From contig NZ_CP011807.3 in the NCBI RefSeq assembly GCF_001029105.3, forward strand, positions 3,968,001 through 4,032,000: DNA of 64,000 bases. Direction: 5' to 3'. Each line of letters begins with the position of its first letter. The stretch's first letter is position 1. The notes under the pieces are model-generated. The model made no database searches, was not told the origin of the DNA, and saw nothing but the letters and a program-made list of their open reading frames with translations. Source of the DNA: Pandoraea faecigallinarum. GTDB taxonomy: Bacteria; Pseudomonadota; Gammaproteobacteria; Burkholderiales; Burkholderiaceae. The translations under genes were made by a program, and so were the position numbers. This document shows positions 10,653 to 19,234 of this stretch, one piece after another.

Positions 10653-10720
10653 ACATGCCACCACGTGCCGCCACATGCCGCCACGTGCCACTACATGCCG
10701 CCGCATGCAGCGCATGCGCG
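10653..10720. repeat. 10-bp tandem repeat in the intergenic region
   Basis: Five consecutive 10-bp units of the form ACRTGCCRCC occupy 10653-10702, alternating ACATGCC and ACGTGCC. Degraded GCATGC units run on to about 10720. No gene covers it. Just before it, 10621-10640 is a short inverted repeat (TGACGG ... CCGTCA). Confidence 0.8.
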
Positions 10721-10770
10721 AGCGGAAACGCCTGGGCGCGGCATCCACATCGGATGACCGCCACGAAGTA

Positions 10771-10805
10771 AAACGGACGCCGACGGCGTCCGGCGTCCGT
10801 TTCTG
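10771..10805. terminator. Bidirectional terminator between convergent glycosyltransferases
   Basis: Perfect 11-bp arms AAACGGACGCC (10771-10781) and GGCGTCCGTTT (10792-10802) enclose a 10-base loop. The arms end in A or T runs on both sides, which suits termination of both convergent genes. Confidence 0.75.
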
Positions 10806-10815
10806 TCCCGCGGCC

Positions 10816-11667
10816 TTACTTGGCCAAGGCCCGCTTGATACGTGAGCGGAACAATTGCCAGCGCAGCTTGCCGTCGTCAACCGGCTCGGCGAGACGGCCA
10901 TCGCTACCCGAAGGCACGGGCGTACCGCGACGCAGATAGTAACGGTCGAAAATCGACTGTGTCATTCCCCACTTGCGCAGGAACTGGGTACGCCCGTCGT
11001 TCTTTACGACCTTCCCCGTGCTCTTGCACTGGAAGTGATAGACGAGGCTCGCGCCCACTCCGACGAAGCGCCGTGCGCCAGCCGCCCACATCTTCATCGA
11101 AAAGTCGTTGTCGCTGCTCATGCCAGGGCTCAGCTCGGTGCTGTAACCGCCCACGAGGAACCACCAATCGCGATGCACGAGCGTCGGCGGCCACGTCGCG
11201 CCGAACCAGTCGGGCTTGCGATAAGTGGGCACTGCGGCGAGCAAGCCGGCTTCGTCGAACTTGTCGACGTCACGGCCGAAGTCCTGCACCAGCACGCATG
11301 GATTGCCGGTATCGACCGGCTCGATCATCGTGCCCGAGAGCATGAACGCCTTGTCCGGCTGAGCCTCGGCGCGTTCGATCAGTGCCGTGTCCCAGCCGGG
11401 GCAGCAATACATGTCGTCGTTGAGGTAGACGATGTACTTCTCGCGCGCGAGCGCCGCCGCCTGATTGACGGCGTAGCAAATGCCGATGTTATCCGGCGAG
11501 GCCGTATGCTCGATCCCCTCGGCCCTGACCCAATCGAGCGAACCGTCCGAACCATCGTTGACGTGAACGATGATCTGATGCGGGTAGCGCGAATTCTGTC
11601 GAATACTGCGAACGCAGAGTTGCAGCAAGGCGAGGTTGTTCCAGGTCGGAACGATGATGGAGAACAT
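10816..11667 (-). CDS. Family 2 glycosyltransferase
   Basis: GT-A glycosyltransferase of 283 residues, most likely building a surface polysaccharide; donor and acceptor are unknown. It begins MFSIIVPTWNNLALLQLCV, typical of family 2. VNDGSDGSLDW is a nucleotide-binding part, and YLNDDMYCCPGWD holds the DDM metal-binding motif. SSDNDFSMKMWAAGARR matches the general-base ED region of the family. The ATG is preceded by AAGGAAA at good spacing, and the open extension upstream has no such signal. It lies downstream of dnaE on the same strand, separated by 125 bp that include a perfect palindrome. Confidence 0.88.
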   Translation of the reverse strand: MFSIIVPTWNNLALLQLCVRSIRQNSRYPHQIIVHVNDGSDGSLDWVRAEGIEHTASPDNIGICYAVNQAAALAREKYIVYLNDDMYCCPGWDTALIERAEAQPDKAFMLSGTMIEPVDTGNPCVLVQDFGRDVDKFDEAGLLAAVPTYRKPDWFGATWPPTLVHRDWWFLVGGYSTELSPGMSSDNDFSMKMWAAGARRFVGVGASLVYHFQCKSTGKVVKNDGRTQFLRKWGMTQSIFDRYYLRRGTPVPSGSDGRLAEPVDDGKLRWQLFRSRIKRALAK

Positions 11668-11760
11668 CCGGATTTCCTTGTTGTGTCGAGTGTCGGGCGG
11701 CGGATGACGGTCGGCTTCGCTTGCCGCCATCGCCTGCCGTGCGCTGCCCGCTGCCTCACC

Positions 11761-11788
11761 TCGGTGCATCGATGCATCGATGCACCGA
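11761..11788. repeat. 28-bp perfect palindrome after dnaE
   Basis: The first 14 bases (TCGGTGCATCGATG) are exactly the reverse complement of the next 14, with no loop. It begins four bases past the dnaE stop, in the gap to the glycosyltransferase. No T-run follows on the minus strand, so it is not a classical terminator; a processing stem or protein-binding site is possible. Confidence 0.85.
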
Positions 11789-11792
11789 AGCG

Positions 11793-14700
11793 TCAATAAA
11801 TGACTTGCACCGAGTCGGTCGTGAGCCACTGACGAAGCTCGCCGAGCAATTCGTCGCCGGGCTGGACCTTCCAGTCGTCGCCGAGACGGGACTCGCACTC
11901 GGCGTCGGAACGGCGGTACACGATATGCACCGGCAGGCCGTTTTGCTTATCGGCGTCGCCGTCGCCATTGCCGTTGCGCCGGCCGAAACCACTGCCGCCT
12001 CCCCCCTGATGACCGCCGCCGTTGAAGCCCCCCCCGCCGCCACCGCCGCTGCCACCCCCGGCCGTCGCCGCCACGCGGTACATCGTGCAGTGCGGTTGCA
12101 GCGTGGCGCGCAGGCGCGTCCAGTCGGCATTGCCATTGAATGACAGCTTGAGTGCCCGCGCGAATCGCGCACGCGCGCGGCCGAGGTCCATCAGACTTTC
12201 CACAGTGAAGCGAAGACCGCCCGTGAAGCTGTCGGGACGCGCGTTGCCGTGCACGATCAGCAGCTCGTCTTCCTTGAACAGATGCTTGTTCGCTTCGAAC
12301 TGCTCATTGAAGATCGTGACTTCCAGCGTGGCCGTTCCGTCGTCCAGCTGCACGATCAGCATCTTCCCGCGCTGCGTCATCATCGTGCGCATGCTGGAGA
12401 TCACACCGGCCACGAGCCGGTCGCGCCCTTCCGACAGATCGCGGATACGTGTGCGCACGAAACGGCGCACTTCGTCCGCGTAGGAATCGAACATGTGGCC
12501 CGACAGATAGAAGCCGAGCGCCTGCTTTTCTTCCTGCAACTTGCGCTTGTCGGTCCAGGCCGGCTCGTCCGCCAGTTCCAGCGGCGCTTGCAGGCTTTCG
12601 TCGCCGAGATCGAACAGGCTGACCTGATTGGCCGCCGCGCTCGCCTGCTCGGCGGCTTCCATCGCCATCGGCACGGACGCCATTAACTGCGCACGGTTCT
12701 CGTGAATGGAATCGAAGGCGCCGGCACGAATCAGCGCCTCGATCGTGCGGCGGTTCACCACGCGGCGATCGATCCGCGCGCAGAAGTCGAACAGGTCGGT
12801 GAACGGCCCGGCTTCGCGGGCGCGCAGAATTTCTTCGATCGCCGACTGACCGCTACCCTTGATCGCGCCCAGACCGTAACGCACGGTCCTGGAATCGGCC
12901 GGCTCGAAGCGGTAGGCGGAGACGTTGACGTCCGGCGGCAGCACGCCCAGCCCGTTGGCCGGCGACAGGCAGTCTTCGTAGAGAATCTTGACCTTGTCGG
13001 TGTCGTCCATGGCCAGGCTCATGTTGGCTGCCATGAATTCGGCGGGATGGTGCGCCTTGAGCCAGGCGGTGTAGTAAGCGAGCAGCGCGTACGCAGCGGC
13101 GTGCGACTTGTTGAAGCCGTAGCCCGCAAACTTTTCCATCAGGTCGAAGATTTCGTCCGACTTCTCGCGCGTCAGACCGTTCTGAGCGGCCCCCTTGGCG
13201 AAAATCTCGCGATGTTCGGCCATTTCCTCGGCCTTTTTCTTGCCCATCGCGCGACGCAGCAAGTCGGCGCCACCGAGCGAGTAGCCGCCGATGATCTGCG
13301 CCATCTGCATCACCTGCTCCTGGTAGACCATGATGCCGTAGGTCTCCTGGAGCACCGGCTCGACGCGCGGATCCGGGTATTCCGTCTTTTCGCGGCCGTG
13401 CTTGCGCGCGCAGAAGCTCGGGATCAGATCCATCGGGCCCGGACGATACAACGCCACCAGCGCGATGATGTCCTCGAAGCGGTCGGGCTGGGCGTCCTTC
13501 AACATGCCCTGCATGCCCCGGCTTTCCAGCTGGAACACGGCGACCGTGTTGGCCTTCTTGAGGATGCTGAACGCCGCCGGGTCCGTGAGCGAGACCTGAT
13601 CGAGCGACCAGTTCGCCATCTCCGGATGCAGGCGCTTGATGTAGCGCTCGGCCCAGTTAAGGATCGTGAGCGTGGTCAGGCCCAGAAAGTCGAACTTCAC
13701 GAGGCCGACGGCTTCCACGTCGTCCTTGTCGTACTGGCTCACCACACCGCTGGCATCTTCGCCGCTGCCCTGCGTGTAAAGCGGGCAGAAGTCGGTGAGC
13801 TTGCCCGGGGCGATCAACACGCCGCCCGCGTGCATGCCGACGTTACGCGTGAGGCCTTCCACGCGCTGCGCCAGCTCGATCAATTGCTTGACTTCGTCTT
13901 CCGTCTGGTAGCGCTCGGCGAGCTGCGGCTCTTCCTTGAGCGCATCGTCGATGGTGACGTGCTTGCCCGGCTTGAACGGAATGAGCTTCGAGATCCCGTC
14001 GACGAAGTTGTAGCCGAGATCGAGCACACGACCGACGTCGCGCACCGCGGCCTTCGCGGCCATCGAGCCAAAGGTGGCGATTTGCGAGACGGCGTCCGCA
14101 CCGTACTTGTCCTTCACGTACTGAATGACGCGATCGCGCCCGTCCTGACAGAAGTCGATGTCGAAGTCGGGCATCGAAACGCGTTCCGGATTCAGGAAGC
14201 GCTCGAACAGGAGGTTGTACTTGAGCGGGTCGAGATCGGTAATGCCCAGCGCGTACGCGACGAGCGAACCGGCGCCCGATCCGCGGCCCGGACCGACCGG
14301 CACACCGTTGTTCTTCGCCCATTGAATGAAGTCGGCCACGATCAGGAAGTAGCCCGGGAAGCCCATCTTGATGATCGTGCCGGTCTCGAAGTCGAGACGC
14401 TTGTAATACTCGGGGCGCCGCTCGTCGCGCTCGGCCTCGTCCGGGAACAACAGGGCGAGACGCTTCTCCAGCCCTTCCTTGGATAGTTGGACGAGGTAGT
14501 CGTCGAGCGACATGCCGTCCGGCGTCGGGAACAGCGGCAGCTTCGGCTTGCCGAGTTCGAGCGTCAGGTTGCAGCGCTTGGCGATTTCGACTGTGTTGGC
14601 AATGGCGGACGGCACGTCGTCGAACGCGGCGATCATGTCGTCCTGCGTACGGAAGCTCTGGTCCTGAGTGAAGCGGCGCACCCGGCGCGCATTGCCGAGC

Positions 14701-15377
14701 ATTTCGCCTTCCGAGATACACACGCGCGCTTCGTGCGCGGTGAAATCGTCGGCCGTCATGAACTGGATCGGATGCGTGGCGACCACCGGCAGCCCGGCCT
14801 TCGCCGCGAGTTGCACCGCCTGCTGCACGTACGTTTCCATGCCTTGCTGGCCGGTGCGTTGCAGTTCGATGTAAAAGGCCCCCGGAAAAACGCTCGCCCA
14901 ATGTTTCGCGCACTGCAACGCCAGATCCGGATTGCCTGCCGCCAATGCCGCGCCGACATCGCCCATCTGAGCGCCGGAGAGCGCGAGCAGACCGCGGGCC
15001 AGACCGTCGGGCGTCAGCCACGACGATTCGATCTCGGCGCGCCCCCGGTACTGGTTGTTCAACCAGGCACGCGAGAGCAACTGACACAGGTTCAGATAGC
15101 CTTGCCGGTCGCGCGCGAGCAGCAGCAGTCGCGACGGCTTGTCGCGATCGGCCGGATTCGTGATCCAGGCGTCGCAACCGATGATCGGCTTGACACCCTT
15201 GCCACGGGCTTCCTTGTAGAAACGGATGGCCCCGAACATGTTCGCCAGATCGGTGAGCGCGAGCGCGCCCTGCCCGTCCTTGGCGGCGGCCTTGACGACG
15301 TCGTCGAGCCGCACGATGCCATCGGCAATCGAGTATTCGGAGTGGAGACGGAGGTGGACGAAGCGAGGTTCTGACAT
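11793..15377 (-). CDS. dnaE: DNA polymerase III alpha subunit
   Basis: Catalytic subunit of the replicative polymerase, 1194 residues. The N-terminal PHP domain opens with FVHLRLHSEYSIADGIV. The polymerase active site includes PDFDIDFCQDGRDR with the paired catalytic aspartates. A helix-hairpin-helix region is followed by a beta-clamp binding motif QVSLF at 918-922. The OB-fold follows (GRDRLVAGVISSMRTMMTQRG). Residues about 1103-1147 are a glycine-rich, low-complexity insert before the conserved C-terminal end, which is unusual for DnaE. Multiple clamp, polymerase and PHP features make the call firm. It is divergent from the nucleotidyl cyclase-like gene. Confidence 0.97.
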   Translation of the reverse strand: MSEPRFVHLRLHSEYSIADGIVRLDDVVKAAAKDGQGALALTDLANMFGAIRFYKEARGKGVKPIIGCDAWITNPADRDKPSRLLLLARDRQGYLNLCQLLSRAWLNNQYRGRAEIESSWLTPDGLARGLLALSGAQMGDVGAALAAGNPDLALQCAKHWASVFPGAFYIELQRTGQQGMETYVQQAVQLAAKAGLPVVATHPIQFMTADDFTAHEARVCISEGEMLGNARRVRRFTQDQSFRTQDDMIAAFDDVPSAIANTVEIAKRCNLTLELGKPKLPLFPTPDGMSLDDYLVQLSKEGLEKRLALLFPDEAERDERRPEYYKRLDFETGTIIKMGFPGYFLIVADFIQWAKNNGVPVGPGRGSGAGSLVAYALGITDLDPLKYNLLFERFLNPERVSMPDFDIDFCQDGRDRVIQYVKDKYGADAVSQIATFGSMAAKAAVRDVGRVLDLGYNFVDGISKLIPFKPGKHVTIDDALKEEPQLAERYQTEDEVKQLIELAQRVEGLTRNVGMHAGGVLIAPGKLTDFCPLYTQGSGEDASGVVSQYDKDDVEAVGLVKFDFLGLTTLTILNWAERYIKRLHPEMANWSLDQVSLTDPAAFSILKKANTVAVFQLESRGMQGMLKDAQPDRFEDIIALVALYRPGPMDLIPSFCARKHGREKTEYPDPRVEPVLQETYGIMVYQEQVMQMAQIIGGYSLGGADLLRRAMGKKKAEEMAEHREIFAKGAAQNGLTREKSDEIFDLMEKFAGYGFNKSHAAAYALLAYYTAWLKAHHPAEFMAANMSLAMDDTDKVKILYEDCLSPANGLGVLPPDVNVSAYRFEPADSRTVRYGLGAIKGSGQSAIEEILRAREAGPFTDLFDFCARIDRRVVNRRTIEALIRAGAFDSIHENRAQLMASVPMAMEAAEQASAAANQVSLFDLGDESLQAPLELADEPAWTDKRKLQEEKQALGFYLSGHMFDSYADEVRRFVRTRIRDLSEGRDRLVAGVISSMRTMMTQRGKMLIVQLDDGTATLEVTIFNEQFEANKHLFKEDELLIVHGNARPDSFTGGLRFTVESLMDLGRARARFARALKLSFNGNADWTRLRATLQPHCTMYRVAATAGGGSGGGGGGGFNGGGHQGGGGSGFGRRNGNGDGDADKQNGLPVHIVYRRSDAECESRLGDDWKVQPGDELLGELRQWLTTDSVQVIY
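11937..12071 (-). repeat. Glycine-rich low-complexity insert within dnaE
   Basis: The segment codes for about 45 residues, mainly glycine with serine, asparagine, arginine and aspartate, including a run of seven glycines. It lies inside the C-terminal domain, with ordinary DnaE sequence (VHIVYRRSDAECESRLG) resuming after it. Confidence 0.8.
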
Positions 15378-15654
15378 GGGCCGTATTGTAACGCGGCCTC
15401 CCCGGATTGACCGCGTCCGGATGATCGGTGCCGCCTCGCGTCAACGGTGCCTGACACCGGCCTGCGGCATGCCCGGCCGTGCAGCGCCACGCACGGGCAA
15501 TGCACCGGCACCGGCGGCATCGGCAAGCACGAACAGGGCCGACATGAGCGAATCCGGGAATCCCGGCCGGCCATTGTCGCGCAGACTCTCGGGCCAAACA
15601 AAAACGCCGGCGCGCTGACACCGGCAAAGACGCCATACGAGATCCCCACCGGAC

Positions 15655-17064
15655 ATGCAAATATCGCATCATTGGGCGCCCGTGCCCGCACGCGCCGCCG
15701 AGCCCCCAAAATCCTCCCGCGCTTCGCAACCCGTACCGGCTTCACCCGACCGGCAACGACCGCACGGCGCGGCATCGGCCACCGAAACGCCGCCCAGCCA
15801 CAACGATTCCGGTTACAGCAGCGACGATAGCGAAAATGGCGTGCTTCACCGCAACGATGCAAGCGCAGACCGCAGCGGCAGCGCCAGCGAGCCCGACATC
15901 GATCCCGACGCCTGGCGCATCGGCAACCCGGCGCTCGACAGCCTGCGGCGCACCATGCTCCATGCGCGCAATGTGGCCCCCGGTGCGGCGCCGGACGTCC
16001 CGGGAACACGCGTTGCGGCTGGCATCGGGCGCACGGCGACACCCGGCAGGATCGAATCCGCGGTGCCCCGCCCCAGTCCCAACGCGAGGTCGATGCCGCT
16101 GTTCAGCGAATCCCTGCAGCGCGTGGCGAACCAATACAAGGTCGTGATCGGCCTGCGCCAGCCGAACACGCTCGGCCAGTCGCTGTTGCGCGAGGGTTTT
16201 CCAACCAAGAACTTCCACGTCAAGGCAAAAACGAGCGCGACAGGGCCGACCGCCGGCTTCGTGCCCCACGAACCGAAATACGCGAAGGTCGGCCTCGCGC
16301 AGTGGGAAAAGCAGGCAAACGCCGTTGCCGACGCGCTGCGTGCCGGTGCGAAGGCCGTCAATCTGCGGCTCAGCCAGGAACGGGTGACCGAACTGGTCAC
16401 GCTCGGCGCTATGACACCCGCCGGCGGCTCGCGCTACGGCGCCGACTTCCCGTGCGGGACATTGACATTCTCGTTGCGATCCAACGGCACGGATACCTTC
16501 GACGTGCTCGATGCCGCCGGACACCCTGTGAAGGTGCTCACGAATCCGCCGGAACTGTCCGGCGGATTCGCCAGGGACAAGGCGCTCAGGGCGAGCCCGC
16601 TGCCCATTACGGCGGACTACGACCTCTTCTGTCTGTTCTCGTCGTGGCAACGCGACGTCGATCAAACGCCGATGCCCGTGCAGCCGCATGTCGTGGCCGG
16701 GCCGAAGATGCCGTCGCACAACCGTGCATCGCAGTATCTGAAGGCCGTCGCGGCCGGAAACACGCGGGCCGAAGACCCCAACATGGGCAACATTTCGCTG
16801 TTTCATCGCACCATCGTCGATGCGCTGAACGCCGCCGTGATCGACGACGGCTACCGAGGCGGCAAGCTCTTCTGGCACAACACGGAAAACGGCAATCCCT
16901 TCTCCCCCGGCTTTTCGTCCAGCGACGCCCCGATATTCTTCGTCCCCGGCAAGCGCACGGCGCTCACGGCGTCCAGCCTCGAAGACCTGAACGGCATCCT
17001 GGGAGAACTGCGTGAACTCGGATACGCCGCGCGGCTGAGTCCGCGGCTGAGCGTTCGGGCGTGA
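15655..17064 (+). CDS. ExoY / edema factor / CyaA-like nucleotidyl cyclase, candidate secreted toxin
   Basis: Predicted class II nucleotidyl cyclase that would make cAMP, cGMP or other cyclic nucleotides inside a host cell. Of 469 residues, the first 145 or so are rich in Ser, Pro, Arg and Asp and probably disordered. From about 147 the sequence follows the ExoY/EF/CyaA catalytic domain. [14 protein letters not shown] gives K185 and K192, spaced seven like CyaA K58 and K65. [10 protein letters not shown] gives D321 and D323, like D188 and D190. HNTENGN gives H408, E411 and N414, with exactly the 298/301/304 spacing of CyaA. The gap lengths are closer to stand-alone ExoY than to CyaA. There is no Sec signal, no RTX repeat and no secretion genes nearby; type III export is inferred. 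The start has only a weak GAGAT upstream. It is a lone gene between dnaE and trhO. Confidence 0.85.
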   Translation: MQISHHWAPVPARAAEPPKSSRASQPVPASPDRQRPHGAASATETPPSHNDSGYSSDDSENGVLHRNDASADRSGSASEPDIDPDAWRIGNPALDSLRRTMLHARNVAPGAAPDVPGTRVAAGIGRTATPGRIESAVPRPSPNARSMPLFSESLQRVANQYKVVIGLRQPNTLGQSLLREGFPTKNFHVKAKTSATGPTAGFVPHEPKYAKVGLAQWEKQANAVADALRAGAKAVNLRLSQERVTELVTLGAMTPAGGSRYGADFPCGTLTFSLRSNGTDTFDVLDAAGHPVKVLTNPPELSGGFARDKALRASPLPITADYDLFCLFSSWQRDVDQTPMPVQPHVVAGPKMPSHNRASQYLKAVAAGNTRAEDPNMGNISLFHRTIVDALNAAVIDDGYRGGKLFWHNTENGNPFSPGFSSSDAPIFFVPGKRTALTASSLEDLNGILGELRELGYAARLSPRLSVRA

Positions 17065-17227
17065 TCCCCGGCCGACGTGGCAGGTCGCGCCTCGACACCG
17101 TGGGCTCGCGGCGCGGCCGACGCGGCGGCTGTGTCCCGATGCGTCCCGATGCGTCCCACTACGATGCAATATGCTCCGAAGCAGGCCGCTTTGTCCTGAA
17201 TCAAGCACGAACCGGCACCGAATCGGC

Positions 17228-17233
17228 GATAAT
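17228..17233 (+). promoter_or_regulatory. Candidate -10 box for trhO
   Basis: GATAAT lies 40 bases before the trhO start. Transcription from it would begin after the upstream in-frame ATG at 17232, supporting the later start at 17274. The -35 region is poor. A 10-bp repeat (GTCCCGATGC, two and a half copies, about 17132-17157) lies farther upstream. Confidence 0.35.
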
Positions 17234-17273
17234 GGCGCTTTATTGCTTCACGCTTTTGCGAAAACCCGTTGCC

Positions 17274-18185
17274 ATGTCTATCGTCAACATCGCTGCGTAC
17301 AAGTTCGTCACGCTCGACGACATCGCGACCCTGCGTCCGGCCCTGCTCGAACGCTGCCAGGCGCTCGCCTTGAAGGGCACCATCCTGCTCGCGCCGGAAG
17401 GCATCAATCTGTTTCTGGCGGGCTCGCGCGAGGCCATCGACGCCTTCCTCGCCGGCCTGCGCGCCGACACCCGGTTTGCCGACCTCGAAGTCAAGGAAAG
17501 CCTCTCGGACGATCAGCCGTTTCGCCGGATGCTCGTGCGTCAGAAGAAAGAGATCATCACGATGAAGATGCCGGTCATCAAGCCGGCGGATGGCCGTGCG
17601 CCGGGTGTCGATCCCGCCACGCTCAAGCGCTGGCTCGACGCCGGCCGGGACGACGAAGGCCGTCCGGTGGTGATGCTCGACACGCGCAACGACTTCGAAG
17701 TCGACGTCGGCACGTTCGACAACGCGATCGACTACCGTCTCACGAAATTCTCGGAATTCCCTGACGTCATCGCCGCACATCGCGCAGACTTCGAGGGCAA
17801 GACCATCGTGTCGTTCTGCACCGGTGGCATTCGCTGTGAGAAGGCCGCGATCTACATGCGCGACATCGGGCTCGAACACACATATCAGCTCGACGGCGGC
17901 ATTCTCAAGTATTTCGAAGACGTGGGCGGCGCGCACTATCAGGGCGACTGCTTCGTGTTCGACTACCGCACGGCGCTCACGCCGGAACTCGCGCCGTCCG
18001 CCACCAGGCAGTGCTTCGCATGCCGCGCTGTCGTGACGGCCGAAGCACAGCGCAGTCCCGACTACATCGAAGGCAAGCAATGCCCAGCATGCGCGGGTAG
18101 CCGTCGAACGACGGGAGTGTCCGGTGGCGCCGCGGCGGCCATGGCAGCCGATGCGGCGGCGGCAACATCGGCTACAGCGGCCTGA
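17274..18185 (+). CDS. trhO: Rhodanese-family tRNA uridine(34) hydroxylase TrhO
   Basis: Oxygen-dependent enzyme (YceA family) that hydroxylates U34 of certain tRNAs to 5-hydroxyuridine, an early step to wobble modifications. The 303-residue protein has an N-terminal acylphosphatase-like domain ([20 protein letters not shown]). A rhodanese domain follows with the active loop [12 protein letters not shown], and then a cysteine pair (CFAC ... CPAC). The tail is alanine-rich (about 30 residues) and low in complexity. The start [12 protein letters not shown] matches the family; longer in-frame versions cross the proposed promoter. gluQ begins 8 bp after its stop. Confidence 0.92.
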   Translation: MSIVNIAAYKFVTLDDIATLRPALLERCQALALKGTILLAPEGINLFLAGSREAIDAFLAGLRADTRFADLEVKESLSDDQPFRRMLVRQKKEIITMKMPVIKPADGRAPGVDPATLKRWLDAGRDDEGRPVVMLDTRNDFEVDVGTFDNAIDYRLTKFSEFPDVIAAHRADFEGKTIVSFCTGGIRCEKAAIYMRDIGLEHTYQLDGGILKYFEDVGGAHYQGDCFVFDYRTALTPELAPSATRQCFACRAVVTAEAQRSPDYIEGKQCPACAGSRRTTGVSGGAAAAMAADAAAATSATAA

Positions 18186-18193
18186 GCGCGCAG

Positions 18194-19147
18194 GTGGACC
18201 CGGCTTCGGCGCCACAGGCCGCTTCGCCCGCCGGCACTTGCCTGCCGGTGTCGTCCCCTTCACGATACCGCGGGCGCTTCGCCCCTTCCCCGACCGGGCC
18301 GCTGCATCGCGGCTCACTCGTCACGGCACTGGCCAGTTGGCTCGACGCTCGCGCGCACAACGGCGTGTGGATCGTTCGCATGGAAGATCTGGACGAACCG
18401 CGATGCGTGCCCGGCGCCGCGCAGGACATTCTCGATACGCTGCACCGCCTCGGGCTCCATTCGGACGAACCCGTCGTCTGGCAAAGCCGCCGTCATGCCC
18501 ACTACGAGCGAGCGCTCGTCTCGCTCACGGCGCGCGGTCTCGTCTACCCCTGTGGCTGCACCCGTCGCGAGATTGCCGACTCGCTCACCCGCGTGCACGC
18601 GCGTCACAGCACACTGGCGTATCCGGGGACCTGTCGCGACGGCCTGCATGGCAAAACGGCCCGCGCGTGGCGTCTGCGGGTCCCGGACGGCGACGCCGCG
18701 CTGATGCGCTTTCAGGATCGCTGGAAGGGGCCGCAGACCCAGAATCTGGCGACGGAAGTCGGCGATTTCGTGCTCAAGCGCGCGGATGGGCAATGGGCCT
18801 ATCAACTGGCGGTGGTCGTGGACGACCAGTTGCAAGGCATCACCGACATCGTGCGCGGCGCCGACCTGCTCGACTCGACAGCGCGTCAAATCTATCTCCA
18901 GACATGTCTCGATGCCCCGGCACCACGCTACCTGCACGTTCCGCTCGTCATGGCAGACGATGGGGAGAAGTTGAGCAAGCAGAACGGCGCAGCCCCCTTG
19001 TCGCTCGACACGCCGACGGCCGTGCTCGCGGCATTGAAGAACGCCGCCGCGCACCTGGGCTTACCGGCGACGCTTGCGGACATCGCAGATCGGGATCGCT
19101 TTTATGCGGCCGCTACGCAGGCATGGCGCGAGCGGCACGGACACTGA
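18194..19147 (+). CDS. gluQ: Glutamyl-Q tRNA(Asp) synthetase
   Basis: Truncated class I aminoacyl-tRNA synthetase homologue that attaches glutamate to queuosine at position 34 of tRNA(Asp). The 317-residue length is that of GluQRS, which lacks the anticodon-binding half of Glu[18 protein letters not shown] holds the HIGH-equivalent, and [11 protein letters not shown] the KMSKS-equivalent. Zinc ligands CGCTRREI and PGTC are present. It uses a GTG start, eight bases after trhO, so the two tRNA wobble-position genes are probably co-transcribed. About 25 residues precede the synthetase core, so a later start is possible. Confidence 0.93.
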   Translation: MDPASAPQAASPAGTCLPVSSPSRYRGRFAPSPTGPLHRGSLVTALASWLDARAHNGVWIVRMEDLDEPRCVPGAAQDILDTLHRLGLHSDEPVVWQSRRHAHYERALVSLTARGLVYPCGCTRREIADSLTRVHARHSTLAYPGTCRDGLHGKTARAWRLRVPDGDAALMRFQDRWKGPQTQNLATEVGDFVLKRADGQWAYQLAVVVDDQLQGITDIVRGADLLDSTARQIYLQTCLDAPAPRYLHVPLVMADDGEKLSKQNGAAPLSLDTPTAVLAALKNAAAHLGLPATLADIADRDRFYAAATQAWRERHGH

Positions 19148-19172
19148 CACCATCGCGATTCATTCGCAGCAA

Positions 19173-19206
19173 CAAAAAAGCCAGCGTAAAAACGCTGGCT
19201 TCCTTC
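19173..19206 (-). terminator. Intrinsic terminator of rhlE, also usable by gluQ
   Basis: Arms AGCCAGCG (19179-19186) and CGCTGGCT (19193-19200) enclose a six-base loop. On the minus strand the stem is followed by six T residues, a textbook rhlE terminator. On the plus strand only TTCCTT follows, so it is weaker for gluQ. Confidence 0.88.
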
Positions 19207-19234
19207 ATCGGACTTGCCCCGCGTCGATTCGGTC

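Noticed and set aside
12702..14486. 594-codon frame antisense to dnaE
   Set aside because: It is inside a firmly identified dnaE and its product is rich in Arg and His with no domain, as expected of a GC-rich shadow frame.
15451..15625. 11-bp direct repeat CTGACACCGGC before the cyclase gene
   Set aside because: The copies at 15451-15461 and 15615-15625 could suggest an insertion scar, but there is no associated element and short GC-rich repeats are common here.
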